From Bacteroides reticulotermitis JCM 10512 (GTDB lineage: Bacteria; Bacteroidota; Bacteroidia; Bacteroidales; Bacteroidaceae), in assembly GCF_000517545.1 (NCBI RefSeq), contig NZ_BAIV01000010.1, positions 1 through 64,000 of the forward strand: a stretch of 64,000 bases of DNA, given 5' to 3'. The notes beneath the pieces are model-generated. The model saw nothing but the letters and a program-made list of their open reading frames with translations, did no database searches and was not told the DNA's origin. Position numbers and translations under genes: made by a program. Shown piece after piece: positions 20,170 through 29,393 of this stretch. Position 1 is the stretch's first letter. The number at the start of each line of letters is the position of its first letter.

Positions 20170-20439
20170 GAGGGGTTATGTATTTTATCGTTCATATCTA
20201 TGCTACAATGAGCTGTATGCAAAGATAAGAAAAGCCTGGTTTTAATAGCCCTTTTCTAAACTAACTTAAAACTATTTTAATCCGTATATCAGTATTTTAT
20301 GCTAAACAGCATCTAAATGAGGGCTTTTCTTACTTATTTCCAGTCGGAAGTGTTATCTTTTATTTATGAGATTGTTTTTTAAATATATTCTTTCTACTTT
20401 GGCGTACTAATTTATCGAACTGTATAAAAATAGAGAGAG

Positions 20440-21066
20440 ATGAAGAAAATAATGTTCGTTGCGGCAACTTTGTTGCTTACTACCTTTTTGAATGCACAAA
20501 ATGGAGTTGTTAAGCTTAAGAATCCGGATACAACCCGTGGCACTTCTGTGATGAAAGCATTGGCCGATCGTAAATCTACCGGTGAGTATTCCGATAAACA
20601 GTTAAGCCTGGGAGATCTGTCCGACTTGCTTTGGGCAGCTAACGGTATAAATCGCCCTGAGAATGGGAAAAGAACAGCGGCATCTGCTATGAATAGGCAA
20701 GATGTTAGCGTCTATACATTCACACCGGAAGGAGTGCACTTATATAATGCGGAGGGGCATGAGTTGATTCCGGTAGCTAAAGGCGATCATCGAAAACTGT
20801 TTGGAGAACGCGGAATGTCTCCGCTTATCATTTTGCTGGTTACAGATATAACCAAGTTTGGTGAAGTGGGAACAGCGGAGATTCGGAAAGAGTGGGGTGC
20901 TATTGATGTAGGGCTTGTTTCACAAAATATAGCATTGTTCTGTTCGGCTACCGGGATAGGAACTAAACCACGTGCAAGCATGGATCGGGATGGCATTAAA
21001 AAAATACTCGGATTATCCGAGGGGCAGTTGCCTATACTGAACCATTCCGTAGGTTATCCCAAGTAA
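20440..21066 (+). CDS. Exported nitroreductase-like protein
   Basis: 208 residues with an N-terminal signal peptide (about 1-19, cleavage after LNA). The rest is a compact nitroreductase/SagB-type fold (RKSTGEYSDKQLSLGDLSDLLWAANGINR; WGAIDVGLVSQNIALFCSATGIGT; C-terminal ILNHSVGYPK). These enzymes use FMN; export of such a protein is common in Bacteroidales, but its electron donor in the periplasm is unknown. Monocistronic. Confidence 0.85.
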   Translation: MKKIMFVAATLLLTTFLNAQNGVVKLKNPDTTRGTSVMKALADRKSTGEYSDKQLSLGDLSDLLWAANGINRPENGKRTAASAMNRQDVSVYTFTPEGVHLYNAEGHELIPVAKGDHRKLFGERGMSPLIILLVTDITKFGEVGTAEIRKEWGAIDVGLVSQNIALFCSATGIGTKPRASMDRDGIKKILGLSEGQLPILNHSVGYPK

Positions 21067-21806
21067 AGAACTCGTTTTGTGTAGCAAGAAGTCGGGATGC
21101 CTATCAAGGCTTTTTGTTATATAATAATGTGTTGCCGTAAATTTGCACTTGGTTAAGCAAGCTGTAAATCAATGCTTCTGAATTGCCCTTTTTACGCTGG
21201 TTTCTTATGAGTTACGTGCAAAAAGGGGAGTGAAATAATAGTTAATAAATCTTCTTAAACCGTGCTCGTTAAAAAATAATTCTTATGTTTGTGGCGGCTA
21301 TGACGAAATTAATTTGCTGTATATTCATTTTTACTCTTCTGATATTGAGGATTAACACAACTCTTGAAGGATGGAAGAAAGCCCGTATTAACGACGGTCT
21401 CTCTCTCTTTGCTATTTCTGCAAAATCAAGTGTTTTTGTTCTGTCTTCCGTTATCGAACACGGCTTTTGTAACCTACTACATGGAAGACTAATGACTATG
21501 AACCGAACAGCTGATGAGGGTATCTTAGTATCCTCTTTTCTATCTAAAAAAACGTCTTTTTCCGGCCTCTTCAACTTTAATCCTGTTACTGCAATTATGC
21601 AGGTGTTGGAGGTACGAAATGTTGGCCTACCGGTCAATAGGGGAGAAGACACTTTACTTAAAGCAAACTACGTAAAATATTCCAGTCGGCATTATCTTTA
21701 TAATCGAACTCATATTTTAACTTAGTGGCTATACGTAATAGTGAATGAGCAATTCACTTGATACACTTGTATTTTAAATTAGAACCTTTTTATATTCTTA
21801 ATTAAC
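21067..21806. other. Long intergenic region with opposed overlapping ORFs
   Basis: 740 bases before the hdr operon. A 146-codon plus-strand ORF (21285-21725) and a 127-codon minus-strand ORF (21269-21652) overlap almost fully. Neither has a recognised domain or convincing promoter. The plus ORF starts with a hydrophobic stretch (LICCIFIFTLLILRI). It could be a conserved non-coding element, a decayed gene or a real small gene; I do not call it coding. Confidence 0.25.
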
Positions 21807-22364
21807 ATGGAAAACAATGTAAGTCTTTCCAGATGTTTGGAACAAGAAACCGGGGTTAATGTATTTGACTGTTATCAGTGCGGTAAATGTACTGCCGGAT
21901 GTGTATTAGCGACAGAGATGGAATATCCTCCAAGCTATATCATGCGGTTGTTGCAGACTAAAAATACGGCAAACGACCAACGTGTACTTCATTCCAATGC
22001 TATTTGGATTTGTTTGAATTGTGAAAATTGCATTGCCAGGTGCCCTAAAGAGATCGATATTCCTAAGGCCATGGACTATTTGCGTGAACAATCACGTGTG
22101 CAAAAGTGTGTGAATAAACAAGCTCGCCCTGTGGTTGCCTTCCATTCTGCTTTTCTTGATTCGGTAAAGTATACCGGTCGTCTCTACGAGGTGGGACTGG
22201 TTGCCGGTTTCAAAGCGCGTACGTTCCGTGTGGTACAGGACCTGAACGTAGCTCCCGGTATGTATCTGAAAGGAAAGCTGAATTTACTTCCTGAACGTGT
22301 CAAAGATCCGTCTAAGATTAAAGCGATCTTTAAGCGTACCATAGACAACACGAATAAAAAATAA
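21807..22364 (+). CDS. hdrC: Heterodisulfide reductase-like subunit C
   Basis: 185-residue iron-sulfur protein with two [4Fe-4S] motifs, CYQCGKCTAGC (about 22-32) and CLNCENCIARCP (about 70-81), in the HdrC order. In HdrABC complexes HdrC passes electrons from HdrA to HdrB. It is the first gene of a seven-gene operon (21807-28344); hdrB starts 3 bases after its stop. Confidence 0.9.
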   Translation: MENNVSLSRCLEQETGVNVFDCYQCGKCTAGCVLATEMEYPPSYIMRLLQTKNTANDQRVLHSNAIWICLNCENCIARCPKEIDIPKAMDYLREQSRVQKCVNKQARPVVAFHSAFLDSVKYTGRLYEVGLVAGFKARTFRVVQDLNVAPGMYLKGKLNLLPERVKDPSKIKAIFKRTIDNTNKK

Positions 22365-22367
22365 AGT

Positions 22368-23234
22368 ATGAAGATTGGATTCTACCCCGGATGCTCTTTA
22401 AACGGAACATCCCGTGAATATAACGAATCAGTCAAAGTTCTGGCTAAAGCAATGAATATTGAATTAGTCGAGATCAAAGACTGGAATTGTTGTGGAGCTA
22501 CAGCGGCCCATTCCATGAGTAAGGCTTTGTCCTTGGCGCTGCCGGCTCGTGTACTTGCATTAGCCGAACAGCAAGGGCTTGATGAAGTAGTAGTTCCTTG
22601 CGCTTCGTGTTACAACCGTCTCACGGTCACTCATTATGAGTTGACGCATGATGAAGCGTTGAAAGAAAGTGTGCTAACTGCCAGCGGAATGCCCTATTAT
22701 GGTAAAGTGAAAATATTGAATGTGTTGCAGCTTATTGAAAAATATATGCTGGATACACTTTCGGATAAAGTAGTGGAGCCTTTTGCTCATCAGGTAGCCT
22801 GCTATTACGGTTGTCTGTTGGTGCGCCCACATAAGATCTTAAAGTTCGACCGGTTGGAAGACCCGCAGAGCATGGATAAGATCATGGCGCTGATTGGTGC
22901 TAAGCCGCTTGACTGGGCATTTAAAACCGAGTGTTGCGGTGCGGGCCTTTCGGTATCCCGTACGGAACTGGTTGGAAAACTGTCGGGTAATATCTTGAAG
23001 GATGCGGACGACCGGGGAGCCGAAGCGGTGATTGTCGCTTGTCCCATGTGTCATTCTAATCTGGATATGCGTCGTCCGGCTGCTAACCAATACTTGAACC
23101 AAACGATAACAACACCTGTATTGTATATAACGCAGGCCATAGGATTGGCGATCGGATTGTCTCCGAAAGAGTTGGGACTTCAACGCCATTTTGTAAAGGT
23201 AAACTTAAAGGAGGCTGAAGCATGTCAAAAATAG
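22368..23234 (+). CDS. hdrB: Heterodisulfide reductase-like subunit B
   Basis: 288 residues with two CCG domains. The first runs from YPGCS through NCCGA to PCASC; the second from ACYYGC through ECCGAG to ACPMC. In methanogens these bind two non-cubane [4Fe-4S] clusters that cleave the disulfide substrate; here the substrate is unknown. The 3' end overlaps hdrA by 13 bases, which suggests coupled translation. Confidence 0.92.
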   Translation: MKIGFYPGCSLNGTSREYNESVKVLAKAMNIELVEIKDWNCCGATAAHSMSKALSLALPARVLALAEQQGLDEVVVPCASCYNRLTVTHYELTHDEALKESVLTASGMPYYGKVKILNVLQLIEKYMLDTLSDKVVEPFAHQVACYYGCLLVRPHKILKFDRLEDPQSMDKIMALIGAKPLDWAFKTECCGAGLSVSRTELVGKLSGNILKDADDRGAEAVIVACPMCHSNLDMRRPAANQYLNQTITTPVLYITQAIGLAIGLSPKELGLQRHFVKVNLKEAEACQK

Positions 23235-25222
23235 GAGTTTTTATTTGTCATTGCGGTGAAAATATCGGAGCGACTGTCGATTGTGAGAAAGTAGCTGAAG
23301 AAGTAGCAAAGATTGAAGGAGTTGCATGCGCAATCGACTATAAATATATGTGTTCCGATCCGGGACAGACGTTAATTAAGAATGCGATTAAAGAACATGG
23401 CTTGGATGGGGTTGTGGTAGGGGCTTGCTCGCCTCGTATGCACGAACCGACTTTCCGTCGGGCTTGTTCGGAGGCAGGAATGAATCCGTATTTGTGCGAA
23501 ATGGCCAATCTGCGTGAGCATTGTTCATGGGTACATGAAAAAGGAGAACCGACTACTCGCAAGGCTATCGATATCGTTAAGAGCCTGGTAGAGAAAGTAA
23601 AGCGTAACCAGCCGTTAGATCCGATACGGGTGCCTATCACGAAAAAGGCATTGGTAATCGGAGGAGGTATTGCCGGTATTCAAGCTAGTTTGGATATTGC
23701 CAACTGCGGTCATCAAGTCATTTTGGTCGAAAAAGATCCTTCTATCGGTGGACATATGTCACAGTTATCCGAGACTTTCCCTACGTTGGACTGTTCTCAG
23801 TGTATTTTGACTCCCCGTATGGTGGAAGTTGCCCAGCATCCGAACATTACGCTTTATACGTATGCGGAATTAGAGAAACTAGAAGGATTTATTGGTAACT
23901 TTAAGGCTAGCATTCGACTGAAAGCGAAGAGCATAGACGAAAAGTTGTGTACAGGTTGCGGACTTTGTACAACCAAATGTCCAACGAAAAAGATACCTAG
24001 TGAGTTTAATGCAGGTTTAGGATTGCGTACGGCTATTTATGTACCTTTTCCTCAGGCTGTTCCCAATAAACCGGTTATTGATAGAGTAAACTGTACGCAT
24101 TATCGTACCGGAAAATGTGGAGTTTGTGCAAAAGTATGCCCAACTGGGGCTATTCGCTTCGAACAAGAAGATCGTATTATTACAGAAGATGTAGGAGCAG
24201 TAGTGGTTACTACCGGATTTAACGTGCTCGACACAGACTTCTTCCCGGAATATGGCTATGGAAAATATAAGGATGTAATCACCGGTTTGCAGTTCGAACG
24301 TTTGGCTTCGGCTTCCGGACCTACTTTAGGTGCTATACGTCGTCCGTCGGACGGGCAGATACCGAAGAAGATTGTATTTATAGCCTGTGCAGGTTCGAGA
24401 GATCCGGCGAAAGGCATACCATACTGTTCTAAGATATGTTGTATGTATACCGCCAAGCATGCGATGCTTTATCAGCATAAAGTACATGATGGCGAGTCTT
24501 ACGTGTTCTATATGGATATTCGGGCTGCTGGAAAGAACTATGAAGAGTTTGTACGGCGTGCCATTGAAGAAGATGGCGTGAATTATCTGCGTGGACGTGT
24601 GGCACGTGTATACGAAAAGAATGGAAAACTGATTGTCAAAGGGGTCGATACTTTGCTCGGAGCTACTCCGGTAGAGATAGAAGCCGATATGGTGGTGCTT
24701 GCTACGGCAGGCGTATCCAATAAGGGAGCGGAAGAACTTGCACAGAAAATGCATATTTCGTATGACCCGTATCACTTCTTTGCGGAAGCGCATCCTAAAT
24801 TGAAGCCGGTAGAGACAAATACTGCGGGTATTTATCTGGCAGGAGCTTGTCAGGCACCGAAGGATATTCCGGAAACCGTAGGAACTGCTTCCGGAGCAGC
24901 CGTAAAAGTTGCCGGTTTGTTCTCACAAGCTAATCTGGTTCGTGAACCGTTGGTAGCTGTGGTCAATCGGACCGCTCCTCCTATGTTCAGTACTTGCGTG
25001 GGATGTTTCATGTGTCAGACGGCTTGTCCGTATCAGGCTATTGAGCGTGAAGATATAAAAGACCGGAGTGGAAATGTTATCAAACAGGTAGCCCGAGTAA
25101 ATCCGGGACTTTGTCAGGGATGTGGAACCTGTGTTTCATTCTGTCGCTCGAAATCTATTGATATCCAGGGCTATTCCAATGAGCAGGTTTATGCTGAAGT
25201 AATGGCATTGTTGAACTCTTAA
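23222..25222 (+). CDS. hdrA: Heterodisulfide reductase-like subunit A (bifurcating flavoprotein)
   Basis: 666-residue HdrA. After the N-terminal domain (CHCGENIG, GVVVGACSPRMHE) comes the FAD-binding GGGIAGIQA (about 145-153), then FPTLDCSQCILTPRM. Two internal cluster motifs follow (CTGCGLCTTKCP, about 240; CGVCAKVCPTGAI, about 299) and a C-terminal two-cluster ferredoxin domain (CVGCFMCQTACP; CQGCGTCVSFC). All are typical of full-length HdrA, the site of flavin-based electron bifurcation in the family. It is followed 10 bases later by the MvhD/FlxD-like gene. Confidence 0.93.
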   Translation: MSKIGVFICHCGENIGATVDCEKVAEEVAKIEGVACAIDYKYMCSDPGQTLIKNAIKEHGLDGVVVGACSPRMHEPTFRRACSEAGMNPYLCEMANLREHCSWVHEKGEPTTRKAIDIVKSLVEKVKRNQPLDPIRVPITKKALVIGGGIAGIQASLDIANCGHQVILVEKDPSIGGHMSQLSETFPTLDCSQCILTPRMVEVAQHPNITLYTYAELEKLEGFIGNFKASIRLKAKSIDEKLCTGCGLCTTKCPTKKIPSEFNAGLGLRTAIYVPFPQAVPNKPVIDRVNCTHYRTGKCGVCAKVCPTGAIRFEQEDRIITEDVGAVVVTTGFNVLDTDFFPEYGYGKYKDVITGLQFERLASASGPTLGAIRRPSDGQIPKKIVFIACAGSRDPAKGIPYCSKICCMYTAKHAMLYQHKVHDGESYVFYMDIRAAGKNYEEFVRRAIEEDGVNYLRGRVARVYEKNGKLIVKGVDTLLGATPVEIEADMVVLATAGVSNKGAEELAQKMHISYDPYHFFAEAHPKLKPVETNTAGIYLAGACQAPKDIPETVGTASGAAVKVAGLFSQANLVREPLVAVVNRTAPPMFSTCVGCFMCQTACPYQAIEREDIKDRSGNVIKQVARVNPGLCQGCGTCVSFCRSKSIDIQGYSNEQVYAEVMALLNS

Positions 25223-25232
25223 AAGCAAATGT

Positions 25233-25694
25233 ATGAACGAAAATAAAACAGAATTTGAACCGAAAATTATAGCTTTCGTCTGCAACTGGTGTACGTATGC
25301 CGGTGCCGACCTGACAGGAACAAGCCGGTTGAAATATGCGACGAATGTAGAAATCGTTCGTTTCCCTTGTACGGGTAGAATCGATTTTATGCTTTTGTTG
25401 AAGACATTTGCAGGAGGCGCAGACGGTATTATTGTTTCCGGATGTCATCCGAACGACTGTCATTACACTTCAGGTAATTTCCACGCACGCCGTCGTTGGA
25501 TTGTATTCCGTGGATTACTTGATTTCTTGGGAATAGATGTACGCCGCATACGCTACTCGTGGGTGTCGGCTGCCGAAGGTGCCAAATGGGCGGATCTGGT
25601 CAACGAAACCGTTGCCGAAATACGCGAACTTGGCCCTTACGAGGAATATAACAAGGTCCTTAACTATCTTGAAAAGGAGGAAGCTTATGAGTAA
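25233..25694 (+). CDS. flxD: MvhD/FlxD-like iron-sulfur subunit
   Basis: 153-residue member of the methyl-viologen-reducing hydrogenase delta-subunit family, with a [2Fe-2S]-type cysteine set (CNWCTYAGADL, PCTGR, GCHPNDCHY). In Hdr complexes this subunit brings electrons from the dehydrogenase module to HdrA. There is no hydrogenase nearby, so the donor is expected to be the NAD(P)H module encoded downstream. The last 8 bases overlap the next gene. Confidence 0.88.
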   Translation: MNENKTEFEPKIIAFVCNWCTYAGADLTGTSRLKYATNVEIVRFPCTGRIDFMLLLKTFAGGADGIIVSGCHPNDCHYTSGNFHARRRWIVFRGLLDFLGIDVRRIRYSWVSAAEGAKWADLVNETVAEIRELGPYEEYNKVLNYLEKEEAYE

Positions 25695-26487
25695 GTTGAC
25701 AGAAATAGCAGCTAAGTTGCTGCAAGAAAATGAGGTAGCCTTGGTTATCGGGTATGAAGAAGGCAGCCATGGGCCTCGTCCGTTCTTTTGCAAGAAAGCG
25801 GAAGACGCCTCCAGATTATTGCTTGATGAGCGTTGTCTGAACAATCTGGCTGTATATTTAACTAAACCCGCATTGTTGGGAAGTGGTAAAGTCGCGCTGA
25901 TTGCTAATCTCTCTTCTTTGCGCTCGGTATTGCAGCTCTCAGCTGAAAACCAATTGCAAGAAGATCGGTTTGTAGTCCTGACCGCTGATTCGCAGGGAGA
26001 AGTGGTTCGTTTCGGTGGATTTGCCGAAATTGAAACTTATTTAGCCAATTTCCCTTTAAATGTTCGTGAAGAAGATCGTAAACTGCTCGAAGAGCTGAAA
26101 GCGATGCCTCGTGAAAATCGTTGGAACTTCTGGATTAACGAGATGGGCAAGTGCATTAAGTGTTACGCTTGCCGGGCGGCTTGTCCGTTATGCTACTGCA
26201 CCCGTTGCATTGTAGAGGTGAACTGTCCGCAATGGATTCAACCTTGGTCGACTCCGTTGAGTAATATGGAATGGCAGATTAACCGCGTGATGCATATGGC
26301 AGGACGTTGTGCCGGCTGTGGAGCTTGTAAAGAGGCTTGTCCCGTGGGTATACCTATACACCTGATGACGCAGAGTATAATGGGAGACATTCATAAAGAG
26401 TTTGGATTGGCACCCGGAAGTGTCAGCAAAACGGGTAATGTACTCTCTACTTTTAAGGTAGAAGATAAAGAGAACTTTATAAAATAG
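25687..26487 (+). CDS. 4Fe-4S protein of the Hdr-Flx complex (FlxB/FlxC type)
   Basis: 266 residues starting at ATG 25687 within a GGAGGAAGCTT-type context; a longer upstream frame would sit wholly inside flxD. The N-terminal part has no cysteine motif. The C-terminal half has CIKCYACRAACPLCYCTRC and CAGCGACKEACPVG, binding probably two or three [4Fe-4S] clusters. It likely wires the flavin NAD(P)H subunit to FlxD. The next gene starts 5 bases after its stop. Exact Flx letter uncertain. Confidence 0.82.
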   Translation: MSKLTEIAAKLLQENEVALVIGYEEGSHGPRPFFCKKAEDASRLLLDERCLNNLAVYLTKPALLGSGKVALIANLSSLRSVLQLSAENQLQEDRFVVLTADSQGEVVRFGGFAEIETYLANFPLNVREEDRKLLEELKAMPRENRWNFWINEMGKCIKCYACRAACPLCYCTRCIVEVNCPQWIQPWSTPLSNMEWQINRVMHMAGRCAGCGACKEACPVGIPIHLMTQSIMGDIHKEFGLAPGSVSKTGNVLSTFKVEDKENFIK

Positions 26488-26492
26488 AAGCG

Positions 26493-27506
26493 ATGGAAAA
26501 TCTACATATTAGTAAAGAAAGCCTTGAGCAATGGCTTCATCAGATGGTGGAGTCCGGTAAGCGTGTATTTGCTCCCGTAGAATCAGGTGGAAAAGTTGAT
26601 TTCAAGCGTGTTGCTGTGGGAGATAAAGTTGCGACTGACTATGTGCAGACAGTGCAATCGGCTAAACGGTTTGCTTTTCCGAAAGCGGAAGTTTTATTTT
26701 CTTACCGCAAGGAAGGAAAAGAGACAAACTTGCAGGAGCCCGATCTGGGAGCGATTCCGGAAGCTATTCTTTGGAAGATACGCCCTTGTGACGTGGCAGG
26801 TTTTAGTCCGCTGACCGGAATATTCAATTGGGACTACGAAGATAAGTTCTATAATGCACGTCGGAAAAAACTGACACTGATCAGCTTTAGCTGTATCCAT
26901 TCGGATCAATCCTGCTTCTGTACGTCAGTGAATGGTGGCCCGGGCAATACACAAGGAAGTGACGTGCAAGTTACGGAACTACCTGACGGAAGTGCTTTAG
27001 TTGAAGTTCTGACTGAGAAAGGAGAAGCGTTGGCGAAACAGTATTTAGCAGATGCTAGTCCGGCAACAGACGTGGAAAAAGAGAAGTACTTGGCAACTGT
27101 TCCCGTTCGTTTTACACCGGAAGCTATCCGGGAAAAACTGGAAAACGCATTCGACAGCCCCATTTGGAAAGAGCAATCTGAGCGTTGTCTAGGCTGTGGT
27201 GCTTGTGCTTTTGTTTGTCCTACTTGTGCTTGTTTTGATATGCAGGAAAACGCGAAGGGAACTTCCGGGCAACGTGTGCGTTGTTGGGACTCTTGTGGTT
27301 TCTCTTTGTTTACGCTGCATACTTCCGGACATAATCCCCGTTCGACTCAAAGTACCCGTTGGCGCCAGCGTATTCTGCACAAATTCTCTTATATGCCCGA
27401 CAGAATAAAAGAAACCGGCTGTACGGGATGCGGGCGTTGCTCGCGTGCTTGTCCCGTAGATATGAACATATATGAACATTTAACATCGATAGCTAATCAT
27501 GGATGA
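26493..27506 (+). CDS. 4Fe-4S dicluster protein, AsrA/HydB-like (FlxB/FlxC type)
   Basis: 337 residues of the anaerobic sulfite reductase A / sulfhydrogenase beta type. An N-terminal domain with RPCDVAGFSPLTGIF and CIHSDQSCFCTSVNGGPG is followed by two [4Fe-4S] motifs, CLGCGACAFVCPTC and CTGCGRCSRACPVD. It is always found next to an FNR-like flavoprotein in such modules, as here (8-base overlap with the next gene). It should conduct electrons from that flavoprotein. Confidence 0.82.
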   Translation: MENLHISKESLEQWLHQMVESGKRVFAPVESGGKVDFKRVAVGDKVATDYVQTVQSAKRFAFPKAEVLFSYRKEGKETNLQEPDLGAIPEAILWKIRPCDVAGFSPLTGIFNWDYEDKFYNARRKKLTLISFSCIHSDQSCFCTSVNGGPGNTQGSDVQVTELPDGSALVEVLTEKGEALAKQYLADASPATDVEKEKYLATVPVRFTPEAIREKLENAFDSPIWKEQSERCLGCGACAFVCPTCACFDMQENAKGTSGQRVRCWDSCGFSLFTLHTSGHNPRSTQSTRWRQRILHKFSYMPDRIKETGCTGCGRCSRACPVDMNIYEHLTSIANHG

Positions 27507-28344
27507 AAAGTCTGAAAATATATATCTTCCTCACCTGATGGTGATAGAGAAAATAACGAAGGAAGCCCCCGGCGTCAAAACTTTCCGTTTACGGTTTAAA
27601 GATGAAAAAGAAGGTGAAGATTTCCAATTTATAGCCGGCCAGTTCGGTGAGTATTCCGCTTTTGGTGAAGGCGAGTCAACATTTTGTATCGCTTCCTCAC
27701 CCACTCGCAAAGGATACATTGAATGTACATTCCGCCAAGCCGGGCGAGTTACGACCGGATTATCTAAACTCGAAGAAGGAGACACGATGGGATTTCGTGG
27801 CCCTTTTGGAAATACATTCCCGCTCGATGAGTGGAAAGGAAAGAACCTCTTGTTTGTAGCCGGAGGTATTGCGCTTCCTCCCATGCGTTGTGTCATCTGG
27901 AATGCACTCGATACGCGTGAGAATTTCAAAGACATAACAATTGTTTATGGAGCTAAGTCTGTGAATGATTTGGTCTATAAAGAAGAGTTGAAGGAATGGG
28001 GAAGCCGTCCGGATGTAAAGCTAGTAACAACCGTAGACCCGGGTGGAGAAACTCCCGATTGGAAAGGAGAAGTAGGCTTTGTACCTTCCGTTCTGGAAGC
28101 TGCCTCTCCTAATAGCGAAGATACGATAGCCATTGTATGCGGCCCTCCGGTGATGATTAAGTTTACTTTCCCCGTGTTGGAGAAGCTGGGCTTTAAAGAT
28201 GAGAATATTTATACAACGCTTGAAAACCGTATGAAGTGCGGAGTAGGTAAGTGCGGACGTTGCAATGTAGGCAAACTGTATGTCTGCAAAGATGGTCCTG
28301 TATTTACCAAAGCCGAATTGAACGATCTCCCTCCCGAATACTAA
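27499..28344 (+). CDS. flxA: FAD/NAD(P)H-binding oxidoreductase subunit (FlxA-like)
   Basis: 281-residue ferredoxin-NADP reductase fold protein of the sulfhydrogenase-gamma/PyrK type. FAD domain with AGQFGEYSAF and TFCIASSPTRKG; NAD(P) domain with FVAGGIALPPMRCV and IVCGPPVMIKF; a C-terminal [2Fe-2S] motif CGVGKCGRC followed later by VCKDGPVF. It is the predicted NAD(P)H entry point of the HdrABC-FlxABCD complex and the last gene of the operon, followed by a strong terminator. Confidence 0.88.
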   Translation: MDEKSENIYLPHLMVIEKITKEAPGVKTFRLRFKDEKEGEDFQFIAGQFGEYSAFGEGESTFCIASSPTRKGYIECTFRQAGRVTTGLSKLEEGDTMGFRGPFGNTFPLDEWKGKNLLFVAGGIALPPMRCVIWNALDTRENFKDITIVYGAKSVNDLVYKEELKEWGSRPDVKLVTTVDPGGETPDWKGEVGFVPSVLEAASPNSEDTIAIVCGPPVMIKFTFPVLEKLGFKDENIYTTLENRMKCGVGKCGRCNVGKLYVCKDGPVFTKAELNDLPPEY

Positions 28345-28371
28345 GTTAGTTGATATTCCTTATATAAGAAA

Positions 28372-28420
28372 AAGCCTGATAGCCAATCCGATTTCGGAAG
28401 AGGCTATCAGGCTTCTTTTA
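28372..28420. terminator. Bidirectional terminator after the hdr-flx operon
   Basis: Perfect 13-bp stem AAGCCTGATAGCC (28372-28384) with GGCTATCAGGCTT (28402-28414), T-rich on the plus side and, on the minus strand, A/T-rich after the converging DUF3575 gene. Confidence 0.8.
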
Positions 28421-28431
28421 TTTCGATGTCT

Positions 28432-29013
28432 TTATTTGATCATGTAAATGAGATTAATACCGGCTTTCGTAGGTCCCCAGTAATTGCGATTGCTCTCTTT
28501 TACTTTATTTCCGCATGTTCCACATTTATATTTACTATAATCCAAATGGGCATATCCGGCACCAATAGTCGTTTCGATGCTCCACCTCTTGCTTAAAATC
28601 CAGTGATACCCTACCGAAATGCCTCCTCCATATAGATTGCCTTCATAGCGAATACCTTTTAGACCAAGAATTTTGATACCTCCTACATTGTATTCGGCAT
28701 AGTGTGCATGTAGGCCCATAAAGGCTCCGTTGAAACGTTCGCAGAACCAGTAACGCAGTTCCGGTTGTACTAACCAATGTTTTATTTTCTTATTATCGGA
28801 AAACTCCCAAGGATTGTAATTGGCCGAGATATCCAAGGTCAACTTGGGAGACAGGCCGAATTCGACTCCAAGGTTTGGGGTAGTGGTTGCCCCATATAAG
28901 AGATTGGTCTTTATTCCCAAAGTGGGAAGGTAGGAATCTTGTTGCTCATTCTGCGCTTGTACGATACTTGCGAGTAAGAGACTCATGCAGATTGAAAGAA
29001 CCTTTTTGCTCAT
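28432..29013 (-). CDS. DUF3575 outer-membrane beta-barrel protein
   Basis: 193 residues with a signal peptide (about 1-20, QA cleavage). The rest alternates like beta strands and ends in an aromatic/hydrophobic strand, typical of a small outer-membrane barrel (DUF3575). DUF3575 proteins are repeatedly encoded beside Mfa1/Mfa2 fimbrial genes in Bacteroidales. This one is divergent from such an operon, so a role in pilus anchoring or assembly is plausible. Confidence 0.85.
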   Translation of the reverse strand: MSKKVLSICMSLLLASIVQAQNEQQDSYLPTLGIKTNLLYGATTTPNLGVEFGLSPKLTLDISANYNPWEFSDNKKIKHWLVQPELRYWFCERFNGAFMGLHAHYAEYNVGGIKILGLKGIRYEGNLYGGGISVGYHWILSKRWSIETTIGAGYAHLDYSKYKCGTCGNKVKESNRNYWGPTKAGINLIYMIK

Positions 29014-29384
29014 TATCCTATATGTTTATGGTTAGTAGGGAAAGAACACCGGATTACATTTTTGTTTTCCACGTTTTCTTCTATGGAATATAGAACACAA
29101 ATCTGTCGGAAAAGTTCAAGAATAAATGTTAATGAATTTCCATTTTGCAAATAAGTACCTTATAAAATCTTTTTTATGATTTCGTTCTGAACATTTTATT
29201 TTATGGATATGTTGTAGTATGACCTTTTTCAAAGGCTAATTCTAATATATTGAAAATCAAATGTTAGTTCTTTGATTGAGGGACTAGATTTGTTCAATAC
29301 TAAACTTGCCTTATACTAAGGAAATGTTTAAGGATCATGGAATTCGCTTGTTAGTATTGGCTCAGAGTAATTATTTATTTAACA
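29014..29384. promoter_or_regulatory. Divergent control region of the fimbrial locus
   Basis: 371 bases, strongly AT-rich, between the DUF3575 gene and the major fimbrillin gene. A 9-bp inverted repeat, CAATACTAA (29295-29303) and TTAGTATTG (29351-29359), brackets 47 bases that include a small palindrome CCTTA-TAC-TAAGG. No clean TAnnTTTG box was found upstream of the fimbrillin start; the right repeat contains TAGTATTG, one mismatch from it. Confidence 0.35.
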
Positions 29385-29393
29385 ATGCAAGTT

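Noticed and set aside
25537..25686. Upstream extension of the FlxB/FlxC-type gene
   Set aside because: It would lie wholly in flxD; ATG 25687 with a purine-rich stretch before it fits the 8-base overlap pattern of the operon.
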